Part shown: in pieces, positions 19,416-28,497 of the stretch
Layout of the letters: the number at the start of each line of letters is the position of its first letter
Numbering within the stretch: the stretch's first letter is position 1
From: Bacteroidales bacterium
GTDB taxonomy: Bacteria; Bacteroidota; Bacteroidia; Bacteroidales; WCHB1-69
Assembly (NCBI GenBank): GCA_016288655.1
Contig: JAEEKX010000003.1
Span: forward strand, 1-64,000
Direction of reading: 5' to 3'
DNA length: 64,000 bases
Program-made: the position numbers and the translations under genes
Notes under the pieces: model-generated
What the model saw: only the letters and a program-made list of their open reading frames with translations
What the model was told of the DNA's origin: nothing
The model's database searches: none

Positions 19416-21217
19416 CGGTTTTCGTCGAGTTGGGGCTGTGGGGCAAGGGCCTCCTTGACAGCTTTGGCCTTGGCGGGTCCGATCACGGCGGCGATTTCGG
19501 CTTCCGAGGCCTCTCCGATGCGCTTGACGCTTTTGAACTTTTGCAACAACTTTGTCTTCAATACCTTGCCAATTCCAGGGATGTGGTCAAGTTGCGATTC
19601 AATGCTCTTCTTGGCGCGGCGTTTGCGGTGGTGCGCGATGCCGAAGTCGTGGACGGCGTCGCGGATGCGCTGGAGCAGTTTCTGCGCTTCCGACTTCTTG
19701 TCGATATATAACGGCAGACTGTCGCCGATGCGGTAGATGTCTTCCAACCGCTCGGCGATGCCGATGAGGTAGATTTTATCGACAAGGTCCAGTTTCTGCA
19801 GACTGCGGTAGGCGGCGTTGAGTTGTCCTTTGCCGCCATCGACGACGATGAGGTCGGGGAGGGGTTTCTCCTCGGCGAGCAGTCGGGAGTAGCGGCGGGT
19901 GATGACCTCTTCCATGGTGGCGAAGTCGTCGGCGCCGACGACGGTCTTGACCAAGTAGTGGCGGTACTCCTTCTTGGCGGGCTTGCCGTTGATGAAGCAG
20001 ACCATCGCCGAGACGGGTTCGCAGCCCTGTGTGTTGGAGTTGTCGAAGCATTCGATGTGGTTGGGCAGGCGGTCCATGCCCAGGTCTTTTTGAAGTTGGG
20101 CGAGCACGCGGCTGCTGCGGCGGTTGGGGTCGATGAGGTCGCGGCGTTTGTTCTTTTCTGCCATGAAGGTGAGCGCGTTGCGGAGCGACAAGTCGAGCAG
20201 TTTCTTCTTGTCACCGCGTTGCGGAACGATGACGTTCACGCCTTCGATATCGGTCTCCGGAGTGAACGGGAGCAGGATGGTGGGGCAGAAGTCGCCGAAG
20301 CGTTCTCTGATTTCCACCATACCCAAGAGAAGAAGGTCCTCTTGGGTTTTGTCGAGTTTGTGGGCGATTTCGAGTGTATAGGATTGAACGACAGCACCTT
20401 CCATCACGCGCATGAAGTTGACGTAGGCGCTCTGTTCGTCCTCCACGATGGAGAAGACGTCGAGTTGGGTGATTTCGGGGTTGACGACGACGGACTTGCC
20501 GTGGAATTGGGTGAGGATGTCGAGTTTGAGTTTGATCTGGTGGGCTTTCTCAAACTCCCAGCGTTCGGCGCAGGCGTTCATCTCGTCGCGCATCTGTCGG
20601 ATAATCGTGTTGCTGTTTCCTTTGAAAATTTCTATAATCTTGTGGATATCAGATAGATATTCTTCTTTGGAGATTAATCCGCTGCACGGTCCGGGGCATT
20701 TTCCGAGTTGGTATTGAAGGCAGGGGCGGCTGTTTTTGTGAAGGATTTTGCAGGTGCGTACGGGGAAGATCTCGCGGACGGTCTGGAGCAAAGTGTTCAT
20801 GTACTTGACCGAGGCGTAGGGGCCGAAGACCTCCTGACGTTTGCGGTCGGGGGTGCGGGTGGCAAAGACACGGGGAAAATCCTCCTTGGTGACGGCAATC
20901 CAGGGGTAGGTTTTGTCGTCTTTTAATAATATATTGTATTTGGGTTTGTACTCCTTGATGAGCGTATTCTCAAGCAGGAGGGCTTCCCACTCGGTATCGA
21001 CGATGGTGGTCTGGATGTCGCGAATTTTGGTGACGAGCATCCGGACTTTGGGGGAATCATGTTTTTTGTTGAAGTAGGAGGAGACGCGGCGTTTGAGGTT
21101 CTTGGCCTTGCCGACGTAGATGACCTTCCCGTTTTCGTCGAGGTATCGATAGACTCCGGGTTTGGTGGAAAGGGCGGAGAGGATGAGTTTGATCTTACGC
21201 TGTAGTTCCGCTTCCAT
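19412..21217 (-). CDS. uvrC: UvrABC system protein C (excinuclease subunit C)
   Basis: KPGVYRYLDENGKVIYVGKAKNLKRRVSSYF GIY-YIG domain; HIECFDNSNTQGCEPVSAMVCF; C-terminal HhH. Confidence 0.97.
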   Translation of the reverse strand: MEAELQRKIKLILSALSTKPGVYRYLDENGKVIYVGKAKNLKRRVSSYFNKKHDSPKVRMLVTKIRDIQTTIVDTEWEALLLENTLIKEYKPKYNILLKDDKTYPWIAVTKEDFPRVFATRTPDRKRQEVFGPYASVKYMNTLLQTVREIFPVRTCKILHKNSRPCLQYQLGKCPGPCSGLISKEEYLSDIHKIIEIFKGNSNTIIRQMRDEMNACAERWEFEKAHQIKLKLDILTQFHGKSVVVNPEITQLDVFSIVEDEQSAYVNFMRVMEGAVVQSYTLEIAHKLDKTQEDLLLLGMVEIRERFGDFCPTILLPFTPETDIEGVNVIVPQRGDKKKLLDLSLRNALTFMAEKNKRRDLIDPNRRSSRVLAQLQKDLGMDRLPNHIECFDNSNTQGCEPVSAMVCFINGKPAKKEYRHYLVKTVVGADDFATMEEVITRRYSRLLAEEKPLPDLIVVDGGKGQLNAAYRSLQKLDLVDKIYLIGIAERLEDIYRIGDSLPLYIDKKSEAQKLLQRIRDAVHDFGIAHHRKRRAKKSIESQLDHIPGIGKVLKTKLLQKFKSVKRIGEASEAEIAAVIGPAKAKAVKEALAPQPQLDENR

Positions 21218-21647
21218 TGTCGGTGTTTTGCTTTTCGGCGGCATCCTTGGCGGCCTGCACGCGGGCGTTCTCCCGCTTCATAATGAACACTTCGCAGACA
21301 GCGAATAGGAAGTAAATGACGATGAAGGCGATGGCGAAGCGCCAGCGGTCGGGTTTGTTGACGAAGAAGTATATGAGCAGAAAGAGCAGGCATGACATGA
21401 ACTTGATGCCGCGGGAGAGCATGTAGCCGGAGACGAACTTGCGGGAGTCGCGTTGGGCTTGGTCGCGGAGGACGATGTAGAGGGTGAAAAGGGTAATGAA
21501 GAAGAAAAAGAGGATGATGAAGGGCATGGCCGGGGTGGTGTAGGCGGGCCATACGGCCTGGAGCACCACCGACAGGATGGCGACGATGATGGAAAACGCC
21601 AGAAGTTGGATGACGTACTTGGGGACTTTGTAGTTGACTCTTTTCAT
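21195..21647 (-). CDS. Hypothetical four-TM membrane protein (AtpI-neighbour type)
   Basis: 150 aa membrane ORF between atpZ-like gene and uvrC; overlaps uvrC start. Confidence 0.75.
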   Translation of the reverse strand: MKRVNYKVPKYVIQLLAFSIIVAILSVVLQAVWPAYTTPAMPFIILFFFFITLFTLYIVLRDQAQRDSRKFVSGYMLSRGIKFMSCLLFLLIYFFVNKPDRWRFAIAFIVIYFLFAVCEVFIMKRENARVQAAKDAAEKQNTDNGSGTTA

Positions 21648-21649
21648 CG

Positions 21650-21865
21650 TTATTCGTCCTTTTTTTTCTGTGAAAGCTTATGCACCATGACGTACATGGC
21701 GAGGGCGATGGAAAGCAGGGCGCACACAATGGTAAAAAGGGGCGAGAGGTTGAGCCATTGGTCCAACTTCACGCCGCCGTATGTACCTAATGCGATGATG
21801 GCTCCCATTTGGAAGGCCATGCCGGAATAGGCGGCTCCGGCGTCCCATCGTTTGCGGTTGCGCAT
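21650..21865 (-). CDS. AtpZ/AtpI family protein
   Basis: 71 aa, AYSGMAFQMGAIIALGTYGGVKLDQWLNLSPLFTIVCALLSIALAMYVM. Confidence 0.88.
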   Translation of the reverse strand: MRNRKRWDAGAAYSGMAFQMGAIIALGTYGGVKLDQWLNLSPLFTIVCALLSIALAMYVMVHKLSQKKKDE

Positions 21866-22278
21866 TAGTTGTTCTTCGCGGGCTGCTGCTGGGGAGCGGG
21901 GCTGGGCTGGGGCATGCCGCCGCGGTTGTTCTGGATCTTGCAGTTGCCGACGAAGGTGGCGCCGGGCTCGATGGCCAGTTTGCAGGAGGCGATGTCGCCG
22001 GCGAGGACGGCGGTGGAACGCAGCGAGATGATGTCGGCAGCGTTGATGTTGGCCTTCACCTGACCTTCGATGTCGATGCTGTTGCAGTTGATGTCACCTT
22101 CGACGACGCCGGTCTTGCCGATGATGATTTTGGACTTGCAGTTGATGTTGCCTTTGATTCTACCGTCGATGCGGCAGTCGGTGGTGGCATCGATGTTGCC
22201 CACGAGGTTGGTCCCATTGGCGATGGTGTTCACGCTTGCGCCGGAGATGGCACCTGTCATTTCTTCAGGTCTATTCAT
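21865..22278 (-). CDS. Bactofilin (polymer-forming cytoskeletal protein)
   Basis: NTIANGTNLVGNIDATTDCRIDGRIKGNINCKSKIIIGKTGVVEGDINCNSIDIEGQVKANI. Confidence 0.93.
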   Translation of the reverse strand: MNRPEEMTGAISGASVNTIANGTNLVGNIDATTDCRIDGRIKGNINCKSKIIIGKTGVVEGDINCNSIDIEGQVKANINAADIISLRSTAVLAGDIASCKLAIEPGATFVGNCKIQNNRGGMPQPSPAPQQQPAKNN

Positions 22279-22289
22279 GTTGGTTGGTT

Positions 22290-24968
22290 TTATTGATTGA
22301 AATAATTCTTTTTGAAAAAGTTGTCGTATAAAGGTCTGTCATCCTTCTGTTTGTAGAAGGTGCTGTAGTTGGATGCCCCCATGGCGTAGGGGGTGATGTT
22401 CTTGGCCAGGATGTCGGCGCGGAACTTGTCGTTCTGGCAGATGGCGTTGTAGTAGTCGATGGCGGCCTCGGCATTGCGGAAACGGGCGATGGTGACCATC
22501 TGTTCGTCCTGGTTGATATAGAAACTGTTGATGCTGAGTTTTTGCAGACTGTAAAATTCGCGGTTGAAGTCGGAGACGGTGACTTTGAAGTCCATCACCT
22601 TGATTTTGTGTACGTTGACAATCAAGGTGACGTAGTGCCACTCGTTGGGGTCGAAGGTGAAGGGGCCGTCTGCCTCGTTGGTGGGGGCGGGTGTTTCGCT
22701 GGCCGTGGGGGTGGTGACGGCGACGGGAGCGGGACTGAGCCCTTCGAGGAGGATGCGGGCGAGCTCGGCCACGGGTAGGTCGCCGTAGTCGGCGAGGACA
22801 CCTTCGAGGGCGGTACGGTAGTTGGCTTCGCTCTGCGTCTGCCCCACGGCGACGGCACGCAGATAGGCGAACTGGCTGCGGAGGGTCCTGTCGGAGCAGT
22901 TGGGGATGGAGGCGTCAGCCGAGGCGATGACCTTCTGCCACTGCTTGGCATTGTAATCCTGGTAGGTGGTCTCGTAGGTGGCTTCTATCTCTTTCAGTTT
23001 GGCGGCCACCTGCTTGTAATAGTCGGGCTCGCGGATGAGGCGGGCGATGTCGGTGTCGGCGTATTTGGTGAGTATGATCTCTTTCGGTCGGTTGGCGCGG
23101 GCGTCGTTCATCTTGGTGTAGTTGAGGTAGAGGAGGTAGAGCACGCCGGGAGCGAGGGTGTGGTCCGGGAATCTGGAATAGAGTTTCTCAAGGGTTTCGC
23201 AACCGCGTTTCTGATCGTTCAACAGGTCAAGGTAGATGATGGATGCTTGGTACAACGCATTGGCTATCATCGCATTGGATGTGTCGATGGCACCTGGGGT
23301 GAGCGGAAGGTCCTGGGTGTAGTAGCGCTCCTTTTCGGGGTCGGTCTCGCGTTTGATAATGGGGTTGCCGTCTTCGTCGTACTCGGTGGTGTCGGATTGG
23401 GCGTTGGGGTTGTTCATGTTGGCGAGGTCATCGAACGAGAGCTGCTGCTTGTTGCTGATGCGCCAGTTGTCCTCCAGTTTGCGGTTGCCCCATTTGCGCA
23501 GGAATTCGGTCTTGCCGGCGGCCATCAAGGTGGAGTTGTAGAAGTACCACTTGCCGGAACTTCCGCTGTTGTTGAGTTGGTTGTTGTAGTTGGCGTAGCC
23601 GAGGGCGCTCTGCAAGGCGAGTTCCTTGTCGCGTTCCTCCTTCTCTTTGCGGGCCTTCTCCTGCTTGTAGGCAGCGATCTTGCCCTTCACCCAGCGGTCG
23701 CGTTCGCTCTCGCTCATCTTGGCGATGCGTTGCAGACTATCCTGTACTACAACGAGTTGCAGATTATCTACCAGTTCGGTGAGCACCTGTGACTTGCGCT
23801 GGATTTCGGCGTAATTGGGGTAATTCTTCGGCATGGAGACGGTGGCGGTGTCGTAGTAGGCCTTGGCCTGCGGGTACTGTTCGGCGTCGAAGTAGAGGTC
23901 GGCGAGACGCAGGGAGGAGTGGGTGCGTTGGAAGTCGTTGTTTTCGTAAGAGGCGACGGAGAGCGCGAGGTTCTTCATCCAGCCGGTGGTGTCCTCGTCG
24001 ATGCGGTCGATTTCCGACAGCGCATAATAGATCTGGTCGCGGTAGTCGTGGTTCTTCTCCTCCTCAAGCATCTTGTTGAGTTCCTTGATGATCTGTCCGC
24101 GCTTGGCGGGACTGCCGTCGTAGTTGGAGGCCAAGTGCATGCGCGCGTTGAACTCCATGTTGTAGTCGGGACTGTGCTGGGCGACCCAGAGGAAGTAGTC
24201 GTGGGCGGCGGCGGGTTGCTCGAGTTTCTCGTACAACTGTCCGAGGATGAAGTACATGCGGGTTTTGAAAGTCTTGGATGGCTTGTTCTTGAGGGCGTCG
24301 GTGATGTAGTCGATGGCCACTTCAGGATCGCCGGTGGGGGAGGTGAGTTCCAATTCGGCGCCGGCGGCGGCATACTGCAGGTTGAGTTTCTTCGACTTCT
24401 TCGGCTGGACGTAGTATTTGGTTTCGTTGATGAGGTCTTCCGCCTGCCCGTAGTATCCTTGGCGGATGGCGCAACGCACGTTCCAAATCATGGCCTCCTC
24501 CACGCTGTTGCTGTTCTTGTGGGTGGTCATGATGTAGTTGAAGATGCGCTTCGCCTGGTTGTAATCCTGTTTGTAAAAATAGGCCTTGCCCATCATCAGG
24601 TAGGCCTCGTCGATGTTCTTCACATACTCTTTTCCTTTAAAGAACATGGAGTGCTTGTAGATGCACTTCGAGGACTTCTCAATGACGCGGTCCATGGAGG
24701 GATAGATGCTGGAAAGATTCTCTTTCGGAGGATAGCAGTAGATTGGCAGGGTGGTGATGTAGTTGTCCTGGCAGATCTTGGCATGTTCTTCTTCTCCGGT
24801 TTTCAGGGCTTCCTTGCCATTGAAGTTCACGTTGAAGCGCGAGGTCATGTTGTGATAGCCCCGGTTGATCGGCGTGTTTTTCCGCGTGGAGCAGGATACA
24901 CAGATAAAAGCAAGCAGTGCGAGCACCACGAGGCGGGGGAGAATATGATGTAAGTTCCTAATTTTCAA
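22290..24968 (-). CDS. porW: TPR lipoprotein, PorW/SprE-like component of type IX secretion
   Basis: 892 aa; lipobox CVSCSTRKNTPINRGYHNMTSRFNVNFNGKEALKTGE; TPR repeats; upstream of bactofilin. Confidence 0.83.
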   Translation of the reverse strand: MKIRNLHHILPRLVVLALLAFICVSCSTRKNTPINRGYHNMTSRFNVNFNGKEALKTGEEEHAKICQDNYITTLPIYCYPPKENLSSIYPSMDRVIEKSSKCIYKHSMFFKGKEYVKNIDEAYLMMGKAYFYKQDYNQAKRIFNYIMTTHKNSNSVEEAMIWNVRCAIRQGYYGQAEDLINETKYYVQPKKSKKLNLQYAAAGAELELTSPTGDPEVAIDYITDALKNKPSKTFKTRMYFILGQLYEKLEQPAAAHDYFLWVAQHSPDYNMEFNARMHLASNYDGSPAKRGQIIKELNKMLEEEKNHDYRDQIYYALSEIDRIDEDTTGWMKNLALSVASYENNDFQRTHSSLRLADLYFDAEQYPQAKAYYDTATVSMPKNYPNYAEIQRKSQVLTELVDNLQLVVVQDSLQRIAKMSESERDRWVKGKIAAYKQEKARKEKEERDKELALQSALGYANYNNQLNNSGSSGKWYFYNSTLMAAGKTEFLRKWGNRKLEDNWRISNKQQLSFDDLANMNNPNAQSDTTEYDEDGNPIIKRETDPEKERYYTQDLPLTPGAIDTSNAMIANALYQASIIYLDLLNDQKRGCETLEKLYSRFPDHTLAPGVLYLLYLNYTKMNDARANRPKEIILTKYADTDIARLIREPDYYKQVAAKLKEIEATYETTYQDYNAKQWQKVIASADASIPNCSDRTLRSQFAYLRAVAVGQTQSEANYRTALEGVLADYGDLPVAELARILLEGLSPAPVAVTTPTASETPAPTNEADGPFTFDPNEWHYVTLIVNVHKIKVMDFKVTVSDFNREFYSLQKLSINSFYINQDEQMVTIARFRNAEAAIDYYNAICQNDKFRADILAKNITPYAMGASNYSTFYKQKDDRPLYDNFFKKNYFNQ

Positions 24969-25044
24969 TGTATAATTACTTTTATCTTATAAAGGCGCAA
25001 AAATAACGTTTTTTATTTAATAATATTTTATTGTTGATAACTTT

Positions 25045-26040
25045 TTATGGGGTTGTGGTGGACGGGGTGGCGGGTGGCGTCTGGCGTTCCTTGTCCCAGT
25101 TCTCGTAGCGTTGGATGATTTTGGTGACGAGGTGGTGTCGGACGACGTCGGAGTTGTCGAGGTAGATGAATTCTATTCCTTTGATTCCCTGTAAGATGCG
25201 ACCGGCTTGAAGCAGTCCGGAGTGTTGGTTTCTAGGCAGATCGACTTGGGTGATGTCGCCGGTGATGAAGAACTTGGCGTTCTTGCCCATGCGGGTGAGG
25301 AACATCTTGAGTTGGCTTTCGGTGGCGTTCTGGGCTTCGTCGAGGATGACGTAGGCGTTGTCGAGGGTACGGCCGCGCATGAAGGCGAGGGGGGCGATCT
25401 CGATGGTCTTGTCTTCGAGGTAGGCGAGGAGTTTCGACATGGGCATCATGTCGCGGAGGGCGTCGTAGAGGGGTTGGAGGTAGGGATCGAGTTTGTCGCG
25501 CAGGTCTCCGGGGAGGAAGCCGAGGTTCTCGCCGGCTTCGACGGCGGGGCGGGTGAGGATGATGCGTTTGATCTGCTTGTTCTTGAGGGCGCGGACGGCG
25601 AGGGCGACGGAGGTGTAGGTCTTGCCGGTGCCGGCGGGTCCGATGGCGAAGACCATGTCGTTGTGCTCGAGACTTTCGACGAGCCGTTTCTGGTTGGGGG
25701 TGAGGGCTTTGATGACCTTGCCCTCGCGGCCGTGGAGGATGACGTCGCTGCCGCCCATGCGCTCCTTGTCGAGGAGGAAGAAGTGCTCGTCTTCGTTGGC
25801 GGTGATGTTGAGAATGTCGGTTTCGGTGAGTTTCTCGAAGTGTTCGTAGTAGGCGACGAGGAGTTCAAAGCGGCTCTCGAATGTGGCGACCTCCTCGTCG
25901 GTGCCGGCGACCTTGAGCTCGTTGCCGCGGGCGGTGAGCTTGAGGGTGGGGAAGAGATTGCGCAGCAGGTCGATGTTGCGGTTGTTTTTGCCGTAGAGGC
26001 CGACGGCTGCGTGCGGGTCGATTTCGATGATTTTTTCCAT
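25045..26040 (-). CDS. PhoH family protein
   Basis: MVFAIGPAGTGKTYTSVALAVRALK, LTRPAVEAGENLGFLPGDLRDKLDPYL, ILDEAQNATESQLKMFLTRMG. Confidence 0.97.
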   Translation of the reverse strand: MEKIIEIDPHAAVGLYGKNNRNIDLLRNLFPTLKLTARGNELKVAGTDEEVATFESRFELLVAYYEHFEKLTETDILNITANEDEHFFLLDKERMGGSDVILHGREGKVIKALTPNQKRLVESLEHNDMVFAIGPAGTGKTYTSVALAVRALKNKQIKRIILTRPAVEAGENLGFLPGDLRDKLDPYLQPLYDALRDMMPMSKLLAYLEDKTIEIAPLAFMRGRTLDNAYVILDEAQNATESQLKMFLTRMGKNAKFFITGDITQVDLPRNQHSGLLQAGRILQGIKGIEFIYLDNSDVVRHHLVTKIIQRYENWDKERQTPPATPSTTTP

Positions 26041-26043
26041 GGG

Positions 26044-27078
26044 CTATTTCTCTTGTTCAATGAATCCTTGCGCCTTCAGTTCGATCTGCTTGTTGTCGTT
26101 GGAGATGAGGTTGCGGCCGCCGTTCTTCTCTCCGATGTAGCCGATGACGGCGATCTCGTGCTCTGTCTTCACCTTTTCGTAGTCGTCTTGGCGGATGGTG
26201 AAGAGTAGTTCGTAGTCTTCGCCGCCGTTGAGGGCGACGGTGGTGGCGACGATCTTGAGTTGGCGGAGGGTGTCGAAGGTGAGTTGCGCGAGCGGGATCT
26301 TGCCTTCATAGATGGTGCAGCCGAGGGTGTCGGGTTCGCAGAGGTGGAATAGGGAGGTGGCGAGGCCTTCGGAGACGGCGGTCATGGCGGTGGGCACGAC
26401 GTCGAGTTCGCGCAGTTTGCGGATGATGTCGAGGCGGGGTTCGGGTTTGAGTTGCCGTTCGAGGAGGTACTCGTAGCCGTCGAAGTCGGGATGGCTGTTG
26501 TGGGTGGCCTCGAAGATCTGTTTCTCGCGTTGCAGGAGAAGCAGGCCGGCGTAGGCGGCGCCGAAGTCGCCGGTGGCGCAGATGAGTTCGTTCTCGCGGG
26601 CGCCGTTGCGGCGGACGAGGCGGTCGGGTTCGACGGCGCCGGTGGCGGTCATGCCGACGGTGAGCCCGGCGACGGAACTGGTGACGTCCAGCCCGGTGAG
26701 TTCCACTTCGTTGTAGTGGCAGCAGGCGCGCACGCCCGCCATGAACTCGTCGAGCGCTTCGATGGAGAAGCGGTTGGAGACGGCCAAACAGAGCGAGAGC
26801 TCCCGCGGCAGGGCGTTCATCGCCAGCACGTCGGTGAAGACGATGGTGGCGCACTTGAAGCCCAGGTGCTTCAACGGGAAATAGGTGAGGTCGAAGTGGA
26901 CGTTTTCGACGAACAACTTCTGGGCGGTCACCGTCAGTTGGCCGCCGGTGTCGGTCACCATGGCGTCGTCGATGACGTGCGCGGGTGGGTTGTTTTTCTC
27001 ATCATGGCCCATCAAGTGGCTGATGAGCCGATATTTACCGAGTTGCGAGATCTCGCTTCGGATGTCTTCTTCTGCCAT
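26044..27078 (-). CDS. thiL: Thiamine-monophosphate kinase
   Basis: ENVHFDLTYFPLKHLGFKCATIVFTDVLAMNALPRE; GGDYELLFTI; AIR synthase-type fold. Confidence 0.92.
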   Translation of the reverse strand: MAEEDIRSEISQLGKYRLISHLMGHDEKNNPPAHVIDDAMVTDTGGQLTVTAQKLFVENVHFDLTYFPLKHLGFKCATIVFTDVLAMNALPRELSLCLAVSNRFSIEALDEFMAGVRACCHYNEVELTGLDVTSSVAGLTVGMTATGAVEPDRLVRRNGARENELICATGDFGAAYAGLLLLQREKQIFEATHNSHPDFDGYEYLLERQLKPEPRLDIIRKLRELDVVPTAMTAVSEGLATSLFHLCEPDTLGCTIYEGKIPLAQLTFDTLRQLKIVATTVALNGGEDYELLFTIRQDDYEKVKTEHEIAVIGYIGEKNGGRNLISNDNKQIELKAQGFIEQEK

Positions 27079-27113
27079 TTTTCTATTGATTTTTTATGCC
27101 TGCAAAAATACAT

Positions 27114-27144
27114 AAAAAAACAACGGCGATTCACATCGCCGTTG
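27114..27144 (-). terminator. Intrinsic terminator (minus strand) upstream of thiL
   Basis: CAACGGCGAT-GTGA-ATCGCCGTTG followed by T7 on the minus strand. Confidence 0.85.
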
Positions 27145-27387
27145 ATAACCATTAACCTTTAATGATACGTAAAGGATCTCTCCTTTTGTTGTTCACTTGT
27201 CTCTTACGCATGTTATAGACCAATGTTACAAAATTTTGAAAATTTTTTACGCATCACTATATTATACAACTGAAAAACCACAAAAATGTTGCCTGAGAGG
27301 GAAAAAAGAGAAGATATTGACATTTGCTGGGGGCTCGCTGCGCGAGAATTTGGGTACACGATAGAGGACGGTTGGAGATTGGGGAGA

Positions 27388-28110
27388 TTGGGAAGATTTG
27401 AGAGATTTGAAGATTTGAAAGATTTGAGAGGTTTGAGAGATTTGAAGATTTGAGAGATTTGAGAGATTTGAAAGATTTGAGAGATTTGAGAGATTTGAGA
27501 GATTTGAAAGATTGAAGATTTGAAAGATTATTAATGCGAACGAAGTGAGTATCAAATCTGCAAATGCGAGCGCAGCGAGCTCGAATGCGAACGAAGAGAG
27601 TATCAAATAATTGAGGGATTTGAGAGATTTGAAAGATTTGAAGATTTGAAAGATTATTAATGCGAACGAAGTGAGTATCAAATCTGCAAATGCGAACGCA
27701 GCGAGCTCGAATACGAACGAAGTGAGTATCAAATAATTGAAAGATTTGAAGATTTGAGAGATTATTAATGCGAACGAAGAGAGAATCAAATCTGCAAATG
27801 CGAGCGTAGCGAGCTCAAATGCGAACGAAGTGAGTATCAAATAATTGAGAGATTTGAAAGATTTGAGAGATTTGAGAGATTATTAATGCGAACGAAGAGA
27901 GTATCAAATCTGCAAATGCGAGTGCAGCGAGCTCAAATACGAACGAAGTGAGTATCAAATAATTGAGAGATTTGAGAGATTTGAAGATTTGAAAGATTAT
28001 TAATGCGAACGAAGAGAGAATCAAATCTGCAAATGCACGCGCAGCGAGCTCGAATACGAACGAAGTGAGCAGAATCCCAAATCCGAGCGCAGCGAGCAGA
28101 ATCCCAAAAT
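27388..28110. repeat. Nested tandem repeat array, five major units (starts ~27531, 27657, 27765, 27883, 28000)
   Basis: Units TTAATGCGAACGAAG(T/A)GAG...ATCAAATCTGCAAATGCGAGCGCAGCGAGCTC(G/A)AATACGAACGAAGTGAGTATCAAATAATTGA separated by variable numbers of ~9-10 bp GAGATTTGA subrepeats. Confidence 0.93.
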
Positions 28111-28223
28111 CTTTGCGAATTCGTGATATTATTCCAAAAAAAATTCGTACTTTAGCGGCCGTGATATGTAAAAAATCAAAATATTGATAATCAACCTATT
28201 AAAAAACTTAAATTCTAAACATT

Positions 28224-28445
28224 ATGGCATTTAAAGGAGCTTTAGTCATTGACACGGAAAAGTGCAAGGGTTGTGGCGTCTGCATCACCGGGTGCCCGAA
28301 CCAGTGCATCGCGCTTTCCAAACATGTAAATGCGAAGGGTTACAACTACCTTGAGATGGTCCAGGAGGACAAGTGCATTGGCTGTGCCAGTTGCGCGGTG
28401 ATCTGTCCCGACGGCGTGATTGAGGTCTATCGTGCGAAGGAGTAA
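28224..28445 (+). CDS. 4Fe-4S ferredoxin, 2-oxoacid:ferredoxin oxidoreductase delta subunit
   Basis: CKGCGVCITGCPNQCI and CIGCASCAVICPDGVI; first gene of 2-oxoacid oxidoreductase operon. Confidence 0.93.
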   Translation: MAFKGALVIDTEKCKGCGVCITGCPNQCIALSKHVNAKGYNYLEMVQEDKCIGCASCAVICPDGVIEVYRAKE

Positions 28446-28497
28446 TCCTATTCCCGTGAGAAACAAAAACAACAATTAACAACTAAACAATTTAGAA

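Noticed and set aside
23919-24953. 344-aa plus-strand ORF
   Set aside because: Antisense to the PorW-like gene.
27262-27840. 192-aa minus-strand ORF (FAFELAALAFADLILTSFALI repeats)
   Set aside because: Translation of the tandem DNA repeat; no start context or domain.
27388-28110. Possible CRISPR array
   Set aside because: Units are ~108-126 bp with internal subrepeats and no unique spacers; no cas genes nearby.
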